The position numbers were made by a program, and so were the translations under genes. Positions 17,097 through 27,020 of a stretch of 64,000 bases of DNA are shown piece after piece. Source of the stretch: Thiodiazotropha sp040506775 (GTDB taxonomy: Bacteria > Pseudomonadota > Gammaproteobacteria > Chromatiales > Chromatiaceae); the NCBI GenBank assembly GCA_040506775.1, contig JBEVWC010000008.1:50979-114978 (forward strand). The letters run 5' to 3'. The notes under the pieces are model-generated. The model was given only the letters and a program-made list of their open reading frames with translations. It made no database searches and was not told the origin of the DNA. Every line of letters starts with the position of its first letter. Position 1 is the stretch's first letter.

Positions 17097-18857
17097 ATGA
17101 TCCGAACATTACTCAAGCCCGCGCGTAGCGAACGAGCCCGTTCACGACTCCATCGCGGACTCAACAGGTTGTTGTGGAGCAGCCTGGCTGCACTGGTTCC
17201 GTTTCAACTGCTGATTTCAGCGAGCATTCAGGCTGCCCCCTATGGTTCCCAACCCTGGCAGGGTCTGCCACCGGGTCAGTGGAATTTCAGAAATCCGGCT
17301 CAGCGGCAAAGCGGCACCCCGCAACAAACACCCTCCGCCCCATCGCCCTATGCCGGGGGTTGGCCAAACCAGCAACCCGGCTACTCCACCCAGGGTTACT
17401 ACCCGAGCAAAACCACTGCGCCCTACCTTGAGACGGAGTTTGGCACCCGTAACCCCTATGTCCAGGAAGGTGTGCTGCTAAGGCTGAGTGTCATAAGCCA
17501 GAACAATCTGCTTACAGCAACCCCGCAGATCCCTCGAACCGATGACCTGGTGTACCGCAAGATCGAAGGCCCGGTCACCTATTCAGACCAGAAAAAGGGC
17601 CAGCGGGTCATCGTCAACGATTTCTACTATGAGGTCACACCTCTCAAGCCGGGCCAGTACAATCTGCCGGCGATTGAGATTTCCGGCGAAGAGCAGGTCA
17701 CCGGTTACCGGGCAGGTAATCGGGCATTCTCCGTGAAGATGCCAGAGGACATGAGCCTTGAGGTGCGGGACGCCAATCCAGACAGCAGACCCTGGCTTCC
17801 GCTGGACCAGCTCGACTTGACCTTCACGGTTCCCAAGGAGGTACGCCCCTCCGCAGGCAAGCCGCTACCCGTAACCATAGAATTGACCGCAACCGGCAAA
17901 GGGGGTGACCATCTGCCCAGTCTCGCTCATCAGCTTGAAACCGATGCCTTCCGGGTATATCTGGATCAGAGCTTTGTAGAGACCCGACTCGACAAGAAGT
18001 CTGGGCGCATCACCGGACGTCGCCTGGAAACTTTCACCCTGGTACCCCAGTTCGGCGGGGATCTGAAACTTCCCCAACTTAGCGTCAGCTGGTGGAACAC
18101 CCGTGCCGACATTCCCCAGCGCGCCTCGGTTCCGATGCAACCCATTGCGGTCAGCGGTGCTCAGAAATCCTCCGGCTTTTTCACATCCGACAGTGATGAG
18201 AGCGCCCTTTTTCCTGGCGGCTCATCCTCTGCTTTCTGGATACCCCTGGCCCTGGCGTTCGGCATCATCTTTGGTTATTGGATGGCAATCGGCCTGTCCC
18301 ACCGGCGCAAGGGATCCGATCAGAAATCCCCTCTCGAACCCCTCATAGTGCTGTTGCAGCGGCCGATGTCGCGCATGGCTCCGGCATTCTCACCCCTTAG
18401 GGACAAGCTGCGCTCCACCACCGCAATTCTCAACCCGGTGACCCGCTGGCATCGCTGGCGTCGGCGCCTGGTAGGGGCACTGCCGCTTTCGGTGAGGTTC
18501 TGGTTCTGTGTACGTTTCGTGGATGAGGAGACCGATCCGGAGATCTGGGGATACACCCTGCGCTTCCTGGCCAACAAGCACTTGGGACTGCCTCCCAATG
18601 TACCGTTCAGCGTGATCGGAAAAAATATTGTGGAATTCCACCCCAAAGCGGAACCACGAAAGATCGATGCCCTGATCCACGATCTGGAGCACGCCATTTA
18701 CGGTCACAAATCTCTGGATTTCGAACGCTGGAAAGAGGCCTTCAAGCACGAAATCAGGCCCAGCCTCAGACTCTGGCCCAGCCGTAGGCGTCTACCGTTG
18801 AAATCGGACGAATCGACGCTGCCCAACCTGAACCCGGGGCACATCCTGGGCTCCTAA
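17097..18857 (+). CDS. batD: BatD-like oxygen-tolerance membrane protein
   Basis: BatD completes the Bat operon. A hydrophobic N-terminal segment (LLWSSLAALVPFQLLISASIQAAP) acts as a signal or anchor. A Pro/Gln-rich linker leads to the beta-rich BatD domain (from about residue 100: FGTRNPYVQEGVLLRLSV, then VTPLKPGQYNLPAIEISG). A membrane helix follows near 385-405 (FWIPLALAFGIIFGYWMAIG), then a cytoplasmic domain of about 180 residues. The ATG at 17097 lies beyond the batC stop; a GTG at 17091 is an alternative that overlaps it. It is the last gene of the operon. Confidence 0.88.
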   Translation: MIRTLLKPARSERARSRLHRGLNRLLWSSLAALVPFQLLISASIQAAPYGSQPWQGLPPGQWNFRNPAQRQSGTPQQTPSAPSPYAGGWPNQQPGYSTQGYYPSKTTAPYLETEFGTRNPYVQEGVLLRLSVISQNNLLTATPQIPRTDDLVYRKIEGPVTYSDQKKGQRVIVNDFYYEVTPLKPGQYNLPAIEISGEEQVTGYRAGNRAFSVKMPEDMSLEVRDANPDSRPWLPLDQLDLTFTVPKEVRPSAGKPLPVTIELTATGKGGDHLPSLAHQLETDAFRVYLDQSFVETRLDKKSGRITGRRLETFTLVPQFGGDLKLPQLSVSWWNTRADIPQRASVPMQPIAVSGAQKSSGFFTSDSDESALFPGGSSSAFWIPLALAFGIIFGYWMAIGLSHRRKGSDQKSPLEPLIVLLQRPMSRMAPAFSPLRDKLRSTTAILNPVTRWHRWRRRLVGALPLSVRFWFCVRFVDEETDPEIWGYTLRFLANKHLGLPPNVPFSVIGKNIVEFHPKAEPRKIDALIHDLEHAIYGHKSLDFERWKEAFKHEIRPSLRLWPSRRRLPLKSDESTLPNLNPGHILGS

Positions 18858-19288
18858 TCACAACACCCTGACAATCATCAAACAGACCGGACCAACATCA
18901 GAGGCTCTGGCAGAGAATTCTGCACCGTATACTATCGGTGACAGAAGACTCACAATCTGAAACCAAATTTCTATCAGGGACCTTTGCTACGTGTATCGCA
19001 TCGGCATATGAATGCGAAACATCTCCAATCAGACAGGCAGAGATTGCCCTCTTACACTTCGTCTACAACAGGTTTACAGTCGGATCACAAGCGATTGAAT
19101 CCTTGCAGATGTTAGGGCCTGTTAGACTAATCCAATATGCGCTCTTGGACATGAAAGGTTGAGGCTGATTTTGTGATCAGCGGCGTTATCATTCGCCCAA
19201 ATAGCTGGCTACCGTGGCGTTTTGACCTTGCTGCAGGCAGGCCCGCTTCGGCTGACAACATATTTAATGGCCGGGGTAATGGCAGGCT
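18858..19288. other. gene-free stretch between bat operon and the polysaccharide region
   Basis: No gene is supported. A 74-codon frame at 18938-19162 has no ribosome-binding site and no recognisable motif. GGGCCTGTTA followed by GACTAAT (19115-19131) resembles a sequence beyond the flippase gene at 22022. Confidence 0.45.
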
Positions 19289-20467
19289 CTAGTCAAGGAT
19301 TTCATCGTAGACACGGGTAATGCCAGCAACATTCCTGTCAATCGTGAAATGTTCAACAAATCGTTGGTACCCCGCCTCACCCATCTCGATCCTTGCTGCT
19401 TCATCTTCCATCATGTCAAACAATCGATCCGCAAGATCTTGAGGATTGGTAATATCGAACAATCGCCCCGACTCTTTATCCACGATAATCTCCTGAGGCG
19501 CTCCGATATTCGAAACAATGACAGGCTTACGCAATGCCATGGCCTCCAAAATCACGATCCCAAAGGGCTCGGGCTCAATGGAGGCATGGACAAAAATATC
19601 GAAGGAGTTAACGATGTCTGGAATGTTCTTCTGATAACCGGTAAAGATTACGTGTTCAGTCAAACCATTGCGTTCAACATATTCCTCGAGTTCAGCCTGA
19701 TACTGCTGGTCCGCAACTGCACCAACGAAAAAACAATAGAAGTTGCTGTATTTTTGTTTGAGCAGATGCACGGCTTCGATCAACACCCGCTGCCCCTTCC
19801 AGGGTTTGATATTTCCGACAAGACCGAAAATCACCCGCTTCTCATCCAGGCGATAGGTTTTGTGGAGATACTGGTTTTGTACATTGGCGACGATTCTACC
19901 CTCGTTGATTCCATCGTAGACCAGGCGCATGTGATCAATTGAAACGCCCTGGTTGAGCAGGTTGTTTTTTACTGCATTGGAAATAACAATCAAACGATCG
20001 AGACGGGCGGACATGATCAACGCCATCCGCGAGAGATGTTTTTCGATACCTCGAACATGTGATACGACTTTAATACCCAGCAGTTTCGCTGCAATGACCG
20101 CATCATGATCTGTAGAAAAGGTATTGTTGAGATGCAGGATATCCGCACCTTCCTGTTTGAGCAGTGTACGCCATTGCATGGCACGCCAGACCAGCATTTT
20201 CAAGTAGTTCATGGGAGGACGAACCACTTTTCTGATGAGATTCGGCACGAATCCTGGCAACTCGACCGGCTCGAATGGCTGTTCGATGCGAATCTTGTGA
20301 CCTGTAGCCTCGAACTCGTTATGCAGATCGTTCTTTTGGTAGAACACGATCGTGGCATCGAACCGGTCTTTATCCAGAGTTCGACAGATCTCTAACAGAC
20401 AGTAATGCGAGCCACCGACAGTGTTATCAGTGCAATGCTCCAGAAAAACAATCTTGATTTTTTTCAC
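19289..20467 (-). CDS. GT4-family glycosyltransferase
   Basis: This is a cytoplasmic glycosyltransferase of the GT-B fold, expected to add a sugar to a lipid-linked polysaccharide intermediate. The N-terminal domain starts KKIKIVFLEHCTDNTVGGSH with a Gly-rich acceptor loop. The C-terminal donor domain begins with FGLVGNIKPWKGQRVLIEAV and has the GT4 signature EPEPFGIVILEAMALRKPVI. The GTG at 20467 is chosen because it precedes the fold's first strand and lies 2 bases after the upstream flippase stop. An upstream ATG (20542) would overlap that gene. Donor sugar is unknown. Confidence 0.88.
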   Translation of the reverse strand: MKKIKIVFLEHCTDNTVGGSHYCLLEICRTLDKDRFDATIVFYQKNDLHNEFEATGHKIRIEQPFEPVELPGFVPNLIRKVVRPPMNYLKMLVWRAMQWRTLLKQEGADILHLNNTFSTDHDAVIAAKLLGIKVVSHVRGIEKHLSRMALIMSARLDRLIVISNAVKNNLLNQGVSIDHMRLVYDGINEGRIVANVQNQYLHKTYRLDEKRVIFGLVGNIKPWKGQRVLIEAVHLLKQKYSNFYCFFVGAVADQQYQAELEEYVERNGLTEHVIFTGYQKNIPDIVNSFDIFVHASIEPEPFGIVILEAMALRKPVIVSNIGAPQEIIVDKESGRLFDITNPQDLADRLFDMMEDEAARIEMGEAGYQRFVEHFTIDRNVAGITRVYDEILD

Positions 20468-20469
20468 CT

Positions 20470-22005
20470 TCAGGCTCTCTTCAAAATCGCTTTGAGCTTG
20501 CCATTTACCTTGTATCTTTCGTCTGGTGTAAAAACAATCCAATACGAAACCACCAGGTACATCAACGAAACCAGAGCAACGAGCGCGAAGAACACGCCGA
20601 GATTCCCAATCCTAATCTCGGTTTCGATGAACAGGACAGCCAGAAGAAACGGAATGGCCGCCAATACGGGACGGAGATAGGCGTCGCGATAATAGTCATA
20701 GAGATTCAAACCGACAATACGGGTCGTATATATCGGCAGGATCACAGCAGTTAACAGAATGTGGGGAATTGCTGTACCCAGCGCCACACCGATAATTCCG
20801 AGATACTGTAGTAAAATAATGCTCAGCAGCAGGTTGGCCAATGCCTCTCCAATGCGTAAATAGGCGAGCATCTTATGTTTGTCCAACCCGTACAGTACAC
20901 TGGAAAGCGTTTGATGGGGTGCGGAAAAAATCTGAGAGATTGCGAGTATCGCCAGCACCTGACCGGAAAGTTCCTGAAATTCAGGCCCCATCCACAGCCG
21001 GATAAACTCACCACCCAGGACAATAAACACCAGGGCAACAGGGAAGGAGATAAATAGTGTCAGCTTGGATCCACCCACCATCGTTTGCTGAACCCGCTGA
21101 TTGTTTCCCAGGGCACTGTACTCTGATACCAAAGGCATCAACACCTGAGCGGTAACTACGACCAGCTTGCGCAAATACTCAATCAGCGTCCCGGCAATCG
21201 CATAAAATGTAACCGATGCGACAGGCATAAAAATACCGATCACAATAGCATCCGTCATGAAAACTACTTTCTGTCCCAGATTATTGATCAGCACATAGGT
21301 GCTGTAATTCACTACCTTCCTGGCAACCGACTTGAGTTTATTATCGAATTTAAGCCGCAGTTTGAAACTCACACCCTGTTCCGCCGCGGCGCGTTTTGAG
21401 TAACCCATGAGATAAAGGCCGCCCATGAGCCCTAAAATCATCTGAACCGCCGCCATGGCTACGATCGTGTAACCATTGTTAAGCAACCAGACAAACGCCC
21501 CCGCCTTGATCAAGGTCGTAACGATGCTGACGACATTGAACACGTCGTATCGCTGCAAACCCATCAGCACGCCGGAAAAGATATTGAAGAAGAAAAACTG
21601 TCCGATGGTGATGCCTACAAGCAGCACTGCGATGGATGCCGTATCAGCAATACCCGGGTCGACGTCGAAGATATCCACAAAGTAGAGTGCCAGTACCGCA
21701 GAAACCACCACTGTGAGGAAAGAAATGAAGAAATAGATGATGAACGAGACGCTGAGAATTTCCTCAAGTACCTGTGGTTCTTTTTTCGCCACCGAGTGAG
21801 ATGTGTAGCGTATTACCGACTCGCGAACTCCGAAGTCGAACAGATACATGTATCCAGTGAATTGATTAATGATCGTCCATACACCGTAGAGTTCATTACC
21901 CAGGTTGTGAACGACAAAAGGCGCTAGAAAAAACGAGACGACAATCGAAATCAGGAGGCCCGCCCAATTCGAAAATACATTCTTGATAATTCTGTTCTTG
22001 CTCAT
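20470..22005 (-). CDS. Wzx-type polysaccharide flippase (MOP superfamily)
   Basis: Flippases of this family move undecaprenyl-linked oligosaccharide units across the inner membrane. The 511 residues hold about 12-14 hydrophobic helices, beginning NVFSNWAGLLISIVVSFFLAPFVVHNLG, which is the polysaccharide biosynthesis family N-terminus. A cytoplasmic loop contains several Lys/Arg residues (FDNKLKSVARKVVN). The gene is followed immediately by the GT4 gene. No Wzy polymerase is adjacent, so the substrate is unclear. Confidence 0.88.
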   Translation of the reverse strand: MSKNRIIKNVFSNWAGLLISIVVSFFLAPFVVHNLGNELYGVWTIINQFTGYMYLFDFGVRESVIRYTSHSVAKKEPQVLEEILSVSFIIYFFISFLTVVVSAVLALYFVDIFDVDPGIADTASIAVLLVGITIGQFFFFNIFSGVLMGLQRYDVFNVVSIVTTLIKAGAFVWLLNNGYTIVAMAAVQMILGLMGGLYLMGYSKRAAAEQGVSFKLRLKFDNKLKSVARKVVNYSTYVLINNLGQKVVFMTDAIVIGIFMPVASVTFYAIAGTLIEYLRKLVVVTAQVLMPLVSEYSALGNNQRVQQTMVGGSKLTLFISFPVALVFIVLGGEFIRLWMGPEFQELSGQVLAILAISQIFSAPHQTLSSVLYGLDKHKMLAYLRIGEALANLLLSIILLQYLGIIGVALGTAIPHILLTAVILPIYTTRIVGLNLYDYYRDAYLRPVLAAIPFLLAVLFIETEIRIGNLGVFFALVALVSLMYLVVSYWIVFTPDERYKVNGKLKAILKRA

Positions 22006-24085
22006 GAATTAGGGCCTGCCGGGGCCTGTTAATACTAATGAAGGCATCTCTGATTCTCACTGGTTCCAAGGCAACCGATCATCAGCCAAAGTGCTACTGC
22101 AAACGCCAGATAATATCCTACTGCCCCCCATTGTCGGACACAGGCGCGGGCAGCGGCACAGGCAGAATAACCGCTACACCCAGACCTATCAAGGAAGGAA
22201 ACCGGAGGCAGGATAGGCCCGAAGTACCCCTGAATCTCAATAATCTTGATGATGGGATTGCCTCGGCCCTGCCCGATTGACCACCTCTTCGTGGTTGCTG
22301 GTATCAACACATCATGGAGTTGGTCAAACAGGTTGACGAACCCATATTCTACAGGACGAATTGAGCCTATGAATAGGATTTAAGATCGCCCTGACACCGG
22401 TGAATTCCCAAGCCTCAAGCATAGTAACCGGGTCCCGGTCCAAAAGACCTTGCCGCTATCGATCGCGGACACATCGACAACGTGGCCACTCTCATGATCA
22501 GCAGCAGACTCCCGTTGCACCACCTCCCCATATCTGCTCACCGCGGTCAACATCAGCCTTTGACCAGAGTCTGGCATGTAGGCTTGCTGACCACTTCAGT
22601 CGAGACCTACGCCATGTAAGCTCTATTCGTAGCCGGGTTCCTGCCAGCCTTCGCATCGCTCTGTAGCCAGTCGAATTCCGGCTTTGGAGGTGTAAAACCT
22701 GAATCAACGCCCTAACTACAAGCGCCTGAATCTAATCACTTCTTTTTATTATATATCAATATGTTAGATATTTTTCATATACTCTGCACATGTCACTCAA
22801 TAGGACCGAAATGGCTTGAGTAAGGAGCGGAGAGGTCAATATGAATAGGTATAGTCAAAAACTTTCAGCGGGATTGCGCGGTCGTCAACAGGAGAAGAGC
22901 ACTGCCGGCAGCAAGCACTCAGCCAAGAGTGGTCCGGGTCTGTCCGACTTGCACTAAACCGGCGCTGATACCTAACTCAGTGCACACAATCAGGACACAC
23001 GACCACCGGGCATGTTGCCCGAAGGCACTCTCGAAAGGACCTGATCTAATCGCCAGGGACAGATTAAACCCGTAATCAGGGTATCGAAGAATGCCTGACT
23101 ATCCACGGGAGGATTCAAGACGACCTGACCTGCCTTTTTCCATCTTGATATGAAGGTGTGTTGCGGTTATTGTCCACATTTAGCCTACTATCCGAATAAC
23201 AAGGCACGCGCCATGATTGAGCCGATTTCAGGGACCTTTCGGCTGATAGCCTGCGCGAAACCGGGTGCCGGATCGTAGCTGAATCAGCGGTCATCGAGTC
23301 CCAGGGTGTCTGTCATCTACGTAACCCCGGACCAAGCGAAATGGCTCTTCGCATTCCGAACCCCATCCGTTTCCTGTAACTGAAGTGAAAATTACACATC
23401 GGCCAGGTGATAAAACGTGTATGCATAACTGGTATTTTGTGATGGCATATCACCTCTGTTCCGATGACGGGATCACGACCCGTCATACGAATGGACTTCA
23501 GTGGAGGTGTCATTCATCGGCAGCATGAACCAGATTGCTCTGCCAGGGCTTCCGATAGCGACGGGAAAGGTACACCATCCCATTCTCGAACGAGCATTTG
23601 ATGAGATCGAGCAAGGCTCCGGGAGAGCCATTCCCGGATGAACCACAACCTCTGATGGCACCACCAAAAAAGCCTAACAGCCAAGCACTTATGACTGAAT
23701 CAGTTGTAGATAGGAAACGTCAGACCGTGAACAGGGTCAAGCTCAAAACCCTGGGGGTTGATTCCCACTCGCGGGTGTCAAATATTTCCGGCATCCCGAC
23801 CCCTCATCACTGGGTGTCTATCAGATATGGAGACAAACTCTATTCCCGCTGCAACCTGAATGCCGGTCGCAAAGCAAATCACCATTCCAGCGCTCAAGCT
23901 CCCATTGGAATAGTGGAGATTCTTCCTGAATCCGGTTCCACGGACGATTTGAACGACTTGCTCCTTACACATACCCGTCATGATCAGCCTCAAATCATCG
24001 CAAGAGGGATCTCCAGACAATACTGGAATGGATCAGTAAAATCAGGCAACAAAAAACCTGGTGTGATACGGACCAGGACAGAATC
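22006..24085. other. 2.1-kb gene-poor stretch
   Basis: No recognisable protein gene is visible on either strand. The short open frames lack ribosome-binding sites, and many overlap each other in opposite directions. A possible small ORF at 22841-22957 is listed separately. GGGCCTGTTAATACTAAT at 22022-22039 echoes the sequence at 19115. An AT-rich patch (22740-22790) could hold a promoter. The stretch may be eroded former coding sequence. Confidence 0.45.
22841..22957 (+). CDS. possible small basic peptide
   Basis: A 38-codon frame starts at an ATG preceded by GGAGAGG at 6-base spacing, the strongest ribosome-binding site in this 2-kb stretch. An AT-rich promoter-like patch lies 50-100 bases upstream. 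The peptide is Ser-, Gly-, Lys- and Arg-rich (starts MNRYSQKLSAGLRGRQQEK), has no hydrophobic segment and ends at TAA. It is not recognised. Codon number is too small for a reliable coding judgement. Confidence 0.35.
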   Translation: MNRYSQKLSAGLRGRQQEKSTAGSKHSAKSGPGLSDLH

Positions 24086-25018
24086 ATGAAACTGAAACAG
24101 GACCACTACATCCTATTGGTAATAGTCTTGGTTTTTATAGTCCTCGAAACCGGCATGCGTCTTTTTGAAACCCGACTCTCGGGTAACATCAACCATATCC
24201 ACGAGATACCTGAGATCGTCAAAACCTACACGCAGCAGGAGAAGCCCTCAATTCTATTTATCGGAAATTCACTGATCAATGAATCGGTAGCCATCCCAAA
24301 ACTTGATGAATTACTGGATCAGCGTTATCTGGTACACAAAATCACCCCGGACGGGACCTCCATCTGGGATTGGAGCATGATTATCGAAAACCAGGTACTA
24401 CGACCCGAAACTGATGTCAGGATCGACTATCTGGTTATGGGATTCGCCTGGGGTCTGATGTCGGATGCCTATCGTCCAAATCCCAGTCGTCTTGGCGGCT
24501 ATTTTGCGGAATTTAGCGATTACCCGGAGCTTTACCAGGACGGCATGAGCAGCTTTGCGGATTTTTCGGAATTCAGCCTGGGATATGTCTCCAAGCTCTT
24601 CGTCAACCGCGAGGCTGTCCGAAACAAGGTAATGCAGGCCTTCATCCCTCACTACAAGCGCTATGTACGCGAGGCGAATCAGGCTGCGGGCGAACCAGAA
24701 GAGCCAACCAAGCCCGTAGCTCAGAGCGCAGCTCAAGTCCAGAGTTATCGGATATTTGACCGTCTGGTCGAACGCCTTCAGGCCAGAGGAACACAACTGG
24801 TGGTGATCGCCATGCCTGTGGTGTCTCCTTATGCCATTGACCCCGAACTGATCCGCCATCTGCAGCAAAGTGGGGTTACATTCATCGACGAACGAGAAAT
24901 GTTTGCGGGTGTGGATGGCGTTTATAAAGACGGAATACACCTGAACGCCAGAGGGAGCGCCGATTTTACCCATCGGCTCAGTGCATTCTTCACACGTGAA
25001 AATATGTCGGGAAGATAG
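24086..25018 (+). CDS. SGNH-hydrolase-like membrane-anchored protein, partner of MBOAT acyltransferase
   Basis: The protein has one N-terminal membrane anchor (YILLVIVLVFIVLETGMRLF) and then an SGNH/GDSL-like periplasmic domain. Block I is seen as SILFIGNSLINESV with the candidate catalytic Ser. The C-terminal block is YKDGIHLNARGSADFTHRL, supplying the Asp and His. Such proteins work beside MBOAT acyltransferases, as AlgX or AlgJ does with AlgI, to acetylate exported polysaccharide. The MBOAT gene follows after three bases, so the pair is probably co-translated. The exact acceptor is unknown. Confidence 0.82.
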   Translation: MKLKQDHYILLVIVLVFIVLETGMRLFETRLSGNINHIHEIPEIVKTYTQQEKPSILFIGNSLINESVAIPKLDELLDQRYLVHKITPDGTSIWDWSMIIENQVLRPETDVRIDYLVMGFAWGLMSDAYRPNPSRLGGYFAEFSDYPELYQDGMSSFADFSEFSLGYVSKLFVNREAVRNKVMQAFIPHYKRYVREANQAAGEPEEPTKPVAQSAAQVQSYRIFDRLVERLQARGTQLVVIAMPVVSPYAIDPELIRHLQQSGVTFIDEREMFAGVDGVYKDGIHLNARGSADFTHRLSAFFTRENMSGR

Positions 25019-25021
25019 CGT

Positions 25022-26443
25022 ATGTTGTTTAACAGTTACATCTTCTGGGTATTCTTTGCGTTTGTATTCTTACTCTACACGCAATTGTCACACAAGCAGC
25101 AAAATAGAATGCTCCTTGTGGCAAGCTACATATTCTATGGTTACTGGGATTACCGGTTCCTGTCACTGATATTCATATCCACGGTTGTCGACTACTTTGT
25201 TGCGCTGAATATCGAACGCAACAGCGAGGAGACCCGGCGCAAGAGACTGTTACTGCTGTCGATCTTTACCAACCTCGGATTGCTGGGATTTTTCAAATAT
25301 TACAACTTCTTCTCCCATGAATTTGCCACTCTGCTGGATAGCTTTGGGGTGCATATCAGTCTGCCGGTACTCGAGATCATTCTGCCGGTAGGTATTTCCT
25401 TCTATACCTTTCAGACCATGAGTTACACCATCGATGTGTATCGTAGAAAGGTTACCCCCACCGATAAATTTCTCGACTTCGCCTTGTACGTTTCGTTTTT
25501 CCCCCAGCTGGTTGCCGGGCCGATCGAACGCGCGAGCCATCTGCTGCCGCAAATCCTCAGTGTTCGCGTGCTCGAGGGTAAAGCCTTTTCAGAGGGATTG
25601 TTTCTGGTCGCATCCGGAATGTTCAAGAAAATCATCATTGCGGACAACATGGCCCCTATCGTAAACACCATCTTCTCCAAGCCGACCAGTGAGTTGACTG
25701 GTGTTGAGGTGTTGATTGGGTTATATGCCTTTGCTTTCCAGATCTATGGTGATTTTTCCGGTTACTCCTCCATCGCGAAAGGCATTGCCCGCTGGATGGG
25801 GTTCGACCTGATGTGGAACTTCAAGAACCCCTATTTTTCCACCTCCCCAAGTGACTTCTGGTCGCGCTGGCACATCAGTCTCTCGACCTGGATTAGAGAT
25901 TACATCTACATACCACTCGGTGGCGGCCGCCTGGGTAATTTCATGACCTTCAGGAATCTGGTTGTAACGATGTTTCTTGGCGGATTGTGGCACGGAGCCG
26001 GCTGGACATTCATTGTCTGGGGTCTGTTCCATGGCATGATCCTGGTCGTTTATCATGCGATCGAAGTAAACAAGGGTAAAGGATACTTCACCGACAACCT
26101 GGGGCCTGGAAGACGGGTGCTATTCATGCTGATCATGTTTCATTTGACCTGCATCAGTTGGCTGCTGTTTCGTGCAGAGTCGATGCAACAGGTCAATGAC
26201 ATGATTGTTCTGATGGCGACGGATTACCGCATCACGGAATACGCGATCTACGCACTGGCCAATGTGTTGTTCTTTACCTTGCCACTGATGTTCTTTGAAT
26301 ACATCACAGAGCGAAAAGACGATCTCTACTACTTGGTTAGCGCCCAGTCCACTTTGAAGTTCGTCGCTTATCTCTATATTGCGGTGATGTTGTTTTTCTT
26401 TACACCTCTGCAGAAACAGGCATTCATCTACTTCCAATTCTAG
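25022..26443 (+). CDS. MBOAT-family O-acyltransferase (AlgI-like)
   Basis: This polytopic inner-membrane enzyme is expected to pass acetyl groups from the cytoplasm to a polysaccharide-modifying partner in the periplasm. The AlgI-type features are PVGISFYTFQTMSYTIDVYR, the PQLVAGPIERA segment, FWSRWHISLSTWIRDYIYIPLGG, and GGLWHGAGWTFIVWGLFHG, which contains the invariant catalytic His. About eleven hydrophobic helices fit the 473 residues. It directly follows the SGNH-like gene. The pair indicates O-acetylation of the surface polymer. Confidence 0.93.
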   Translation: MLFNSYIFWVFFAFVFLLYTQLSHKQQNRMLLVASYIFYGYWDYRFLSLIFISTVVDYFVALNIERNSEETRRKRLLLLSIFTNLGLLGFFKYYNFFSHEFATLLDSFGVHISLPVLEIILPVGISFYTFQTMSYTIDVYRRKVTPTDKFLDFALYVSFFPQLVAGPIERASHLLPQILSVRVLEGKAFSEGLFLVASGMFKKIIIADNMAPIVNTIFSKPTSELTGVEVLIGLYAFAFQIYGDFSGYSSIAKGIARWMGFDLMWNFKNPYFSTSPSDFWSRWHISLSTWIRDYIYIPLGGGRLGNFMTFRNLVVTMFLGGLWHGAGWTFIVWGLFHGMILVVYHAIEVNKGKGYFTDNLGPGRRVLFMLIMFHLTCISWLLFRAESMQQVNDMIVLMATDYRITEYAIYALANVLFFTLPLMFFEYITERKDDLYYLVSAQSTLKFVAYLYIAVMLFFFTPLQKQAFIYFQF

Positions 26444-26956
26444 CTTGGCGGGTGCTATCTCAAGTCAGTGCCCAGTATATTCGTCGATTCAAACGCGACT
26501 GTTTAATCACGATTTGCAGACAAGTATGCCCCAGCCCACCAGGCTCCATCCGCTGATTCATCCTATTGGATCGGTGGCTCTGCTGAGCAGCAACCAGGTC
26601 ACGAGGCTTGATTTACGTGATAACGGTGGCAGCGAGGCATTCTCCAATCCAGACTAACCATTGTTTTACGATCGGACACCATGGTGGGTTTCCTGGCATT
26701 GGGTAAGTGATCCGAGTCGGATCTTAAATCACAGTCCCACGACAAGCAGAGATCCCGCATCTTAAGTCTTGGATTTGACTATGGTAATTTGCACTTCCAG
26801 TCACATTACCAGGCGCATAGGATTGCATTGTGTCTGCGAGAACTGCTATACGGTAAACATTGAAAGGGCACCCAGGCGATGTCGAAATATTTTACACCAT
26901 GACAAGTCGGGAAATTCCTTAACCCTATAAGGTTCTGATTTTATTGTTTAATGTTA
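26444..26956. other. gene-free stretch downstream of the MBOAT gene
   Basis: No coding region is supported here. The 70-codon frame at 26445-26657 has no ribosome-binding site and no family resemblance. The AT-rich end leads into the promoter of the next gene. Confidence 0.45.
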
Positions 26957-26957
26957 T

Positions 26958-26974
26958 TTGGCATGTCAATTGCT
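26958..26974 (+). promoter_or_regulatory. sigma-54-like promoter for PEP-CTERM gene
   Basis: TTGGCATGTCAATTGCT has GG and GC dinucleotides separated by exactly 10 bases, as required by the -24/-12 consensus TGGCAC-N5-TTGC. It lies about 45 bases upstream of the chosen start. PEP-CTERM genes are often under sigma-54 control through the PrsK/PrsR system, which makes the match more credible. Confidence 0.6.
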
Positions 26975-27020
26975 AAGAAATTCTGAATATTGGCATATCG
27001 TTAAAATTATGGAGTCTGCT

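Noticed and set aside
18938..19162. 74-codon frame after the bat operon
   Set aside because: No ribosome-binding site, no recognisable motif and mixed composition.
22564..22590. Second sigma-54-like sequence TGGCATGTAGGCTTGCT
   Set aside because: The GG-GC spacing is 11 rather than 10 bases and no gene lies just downstream.
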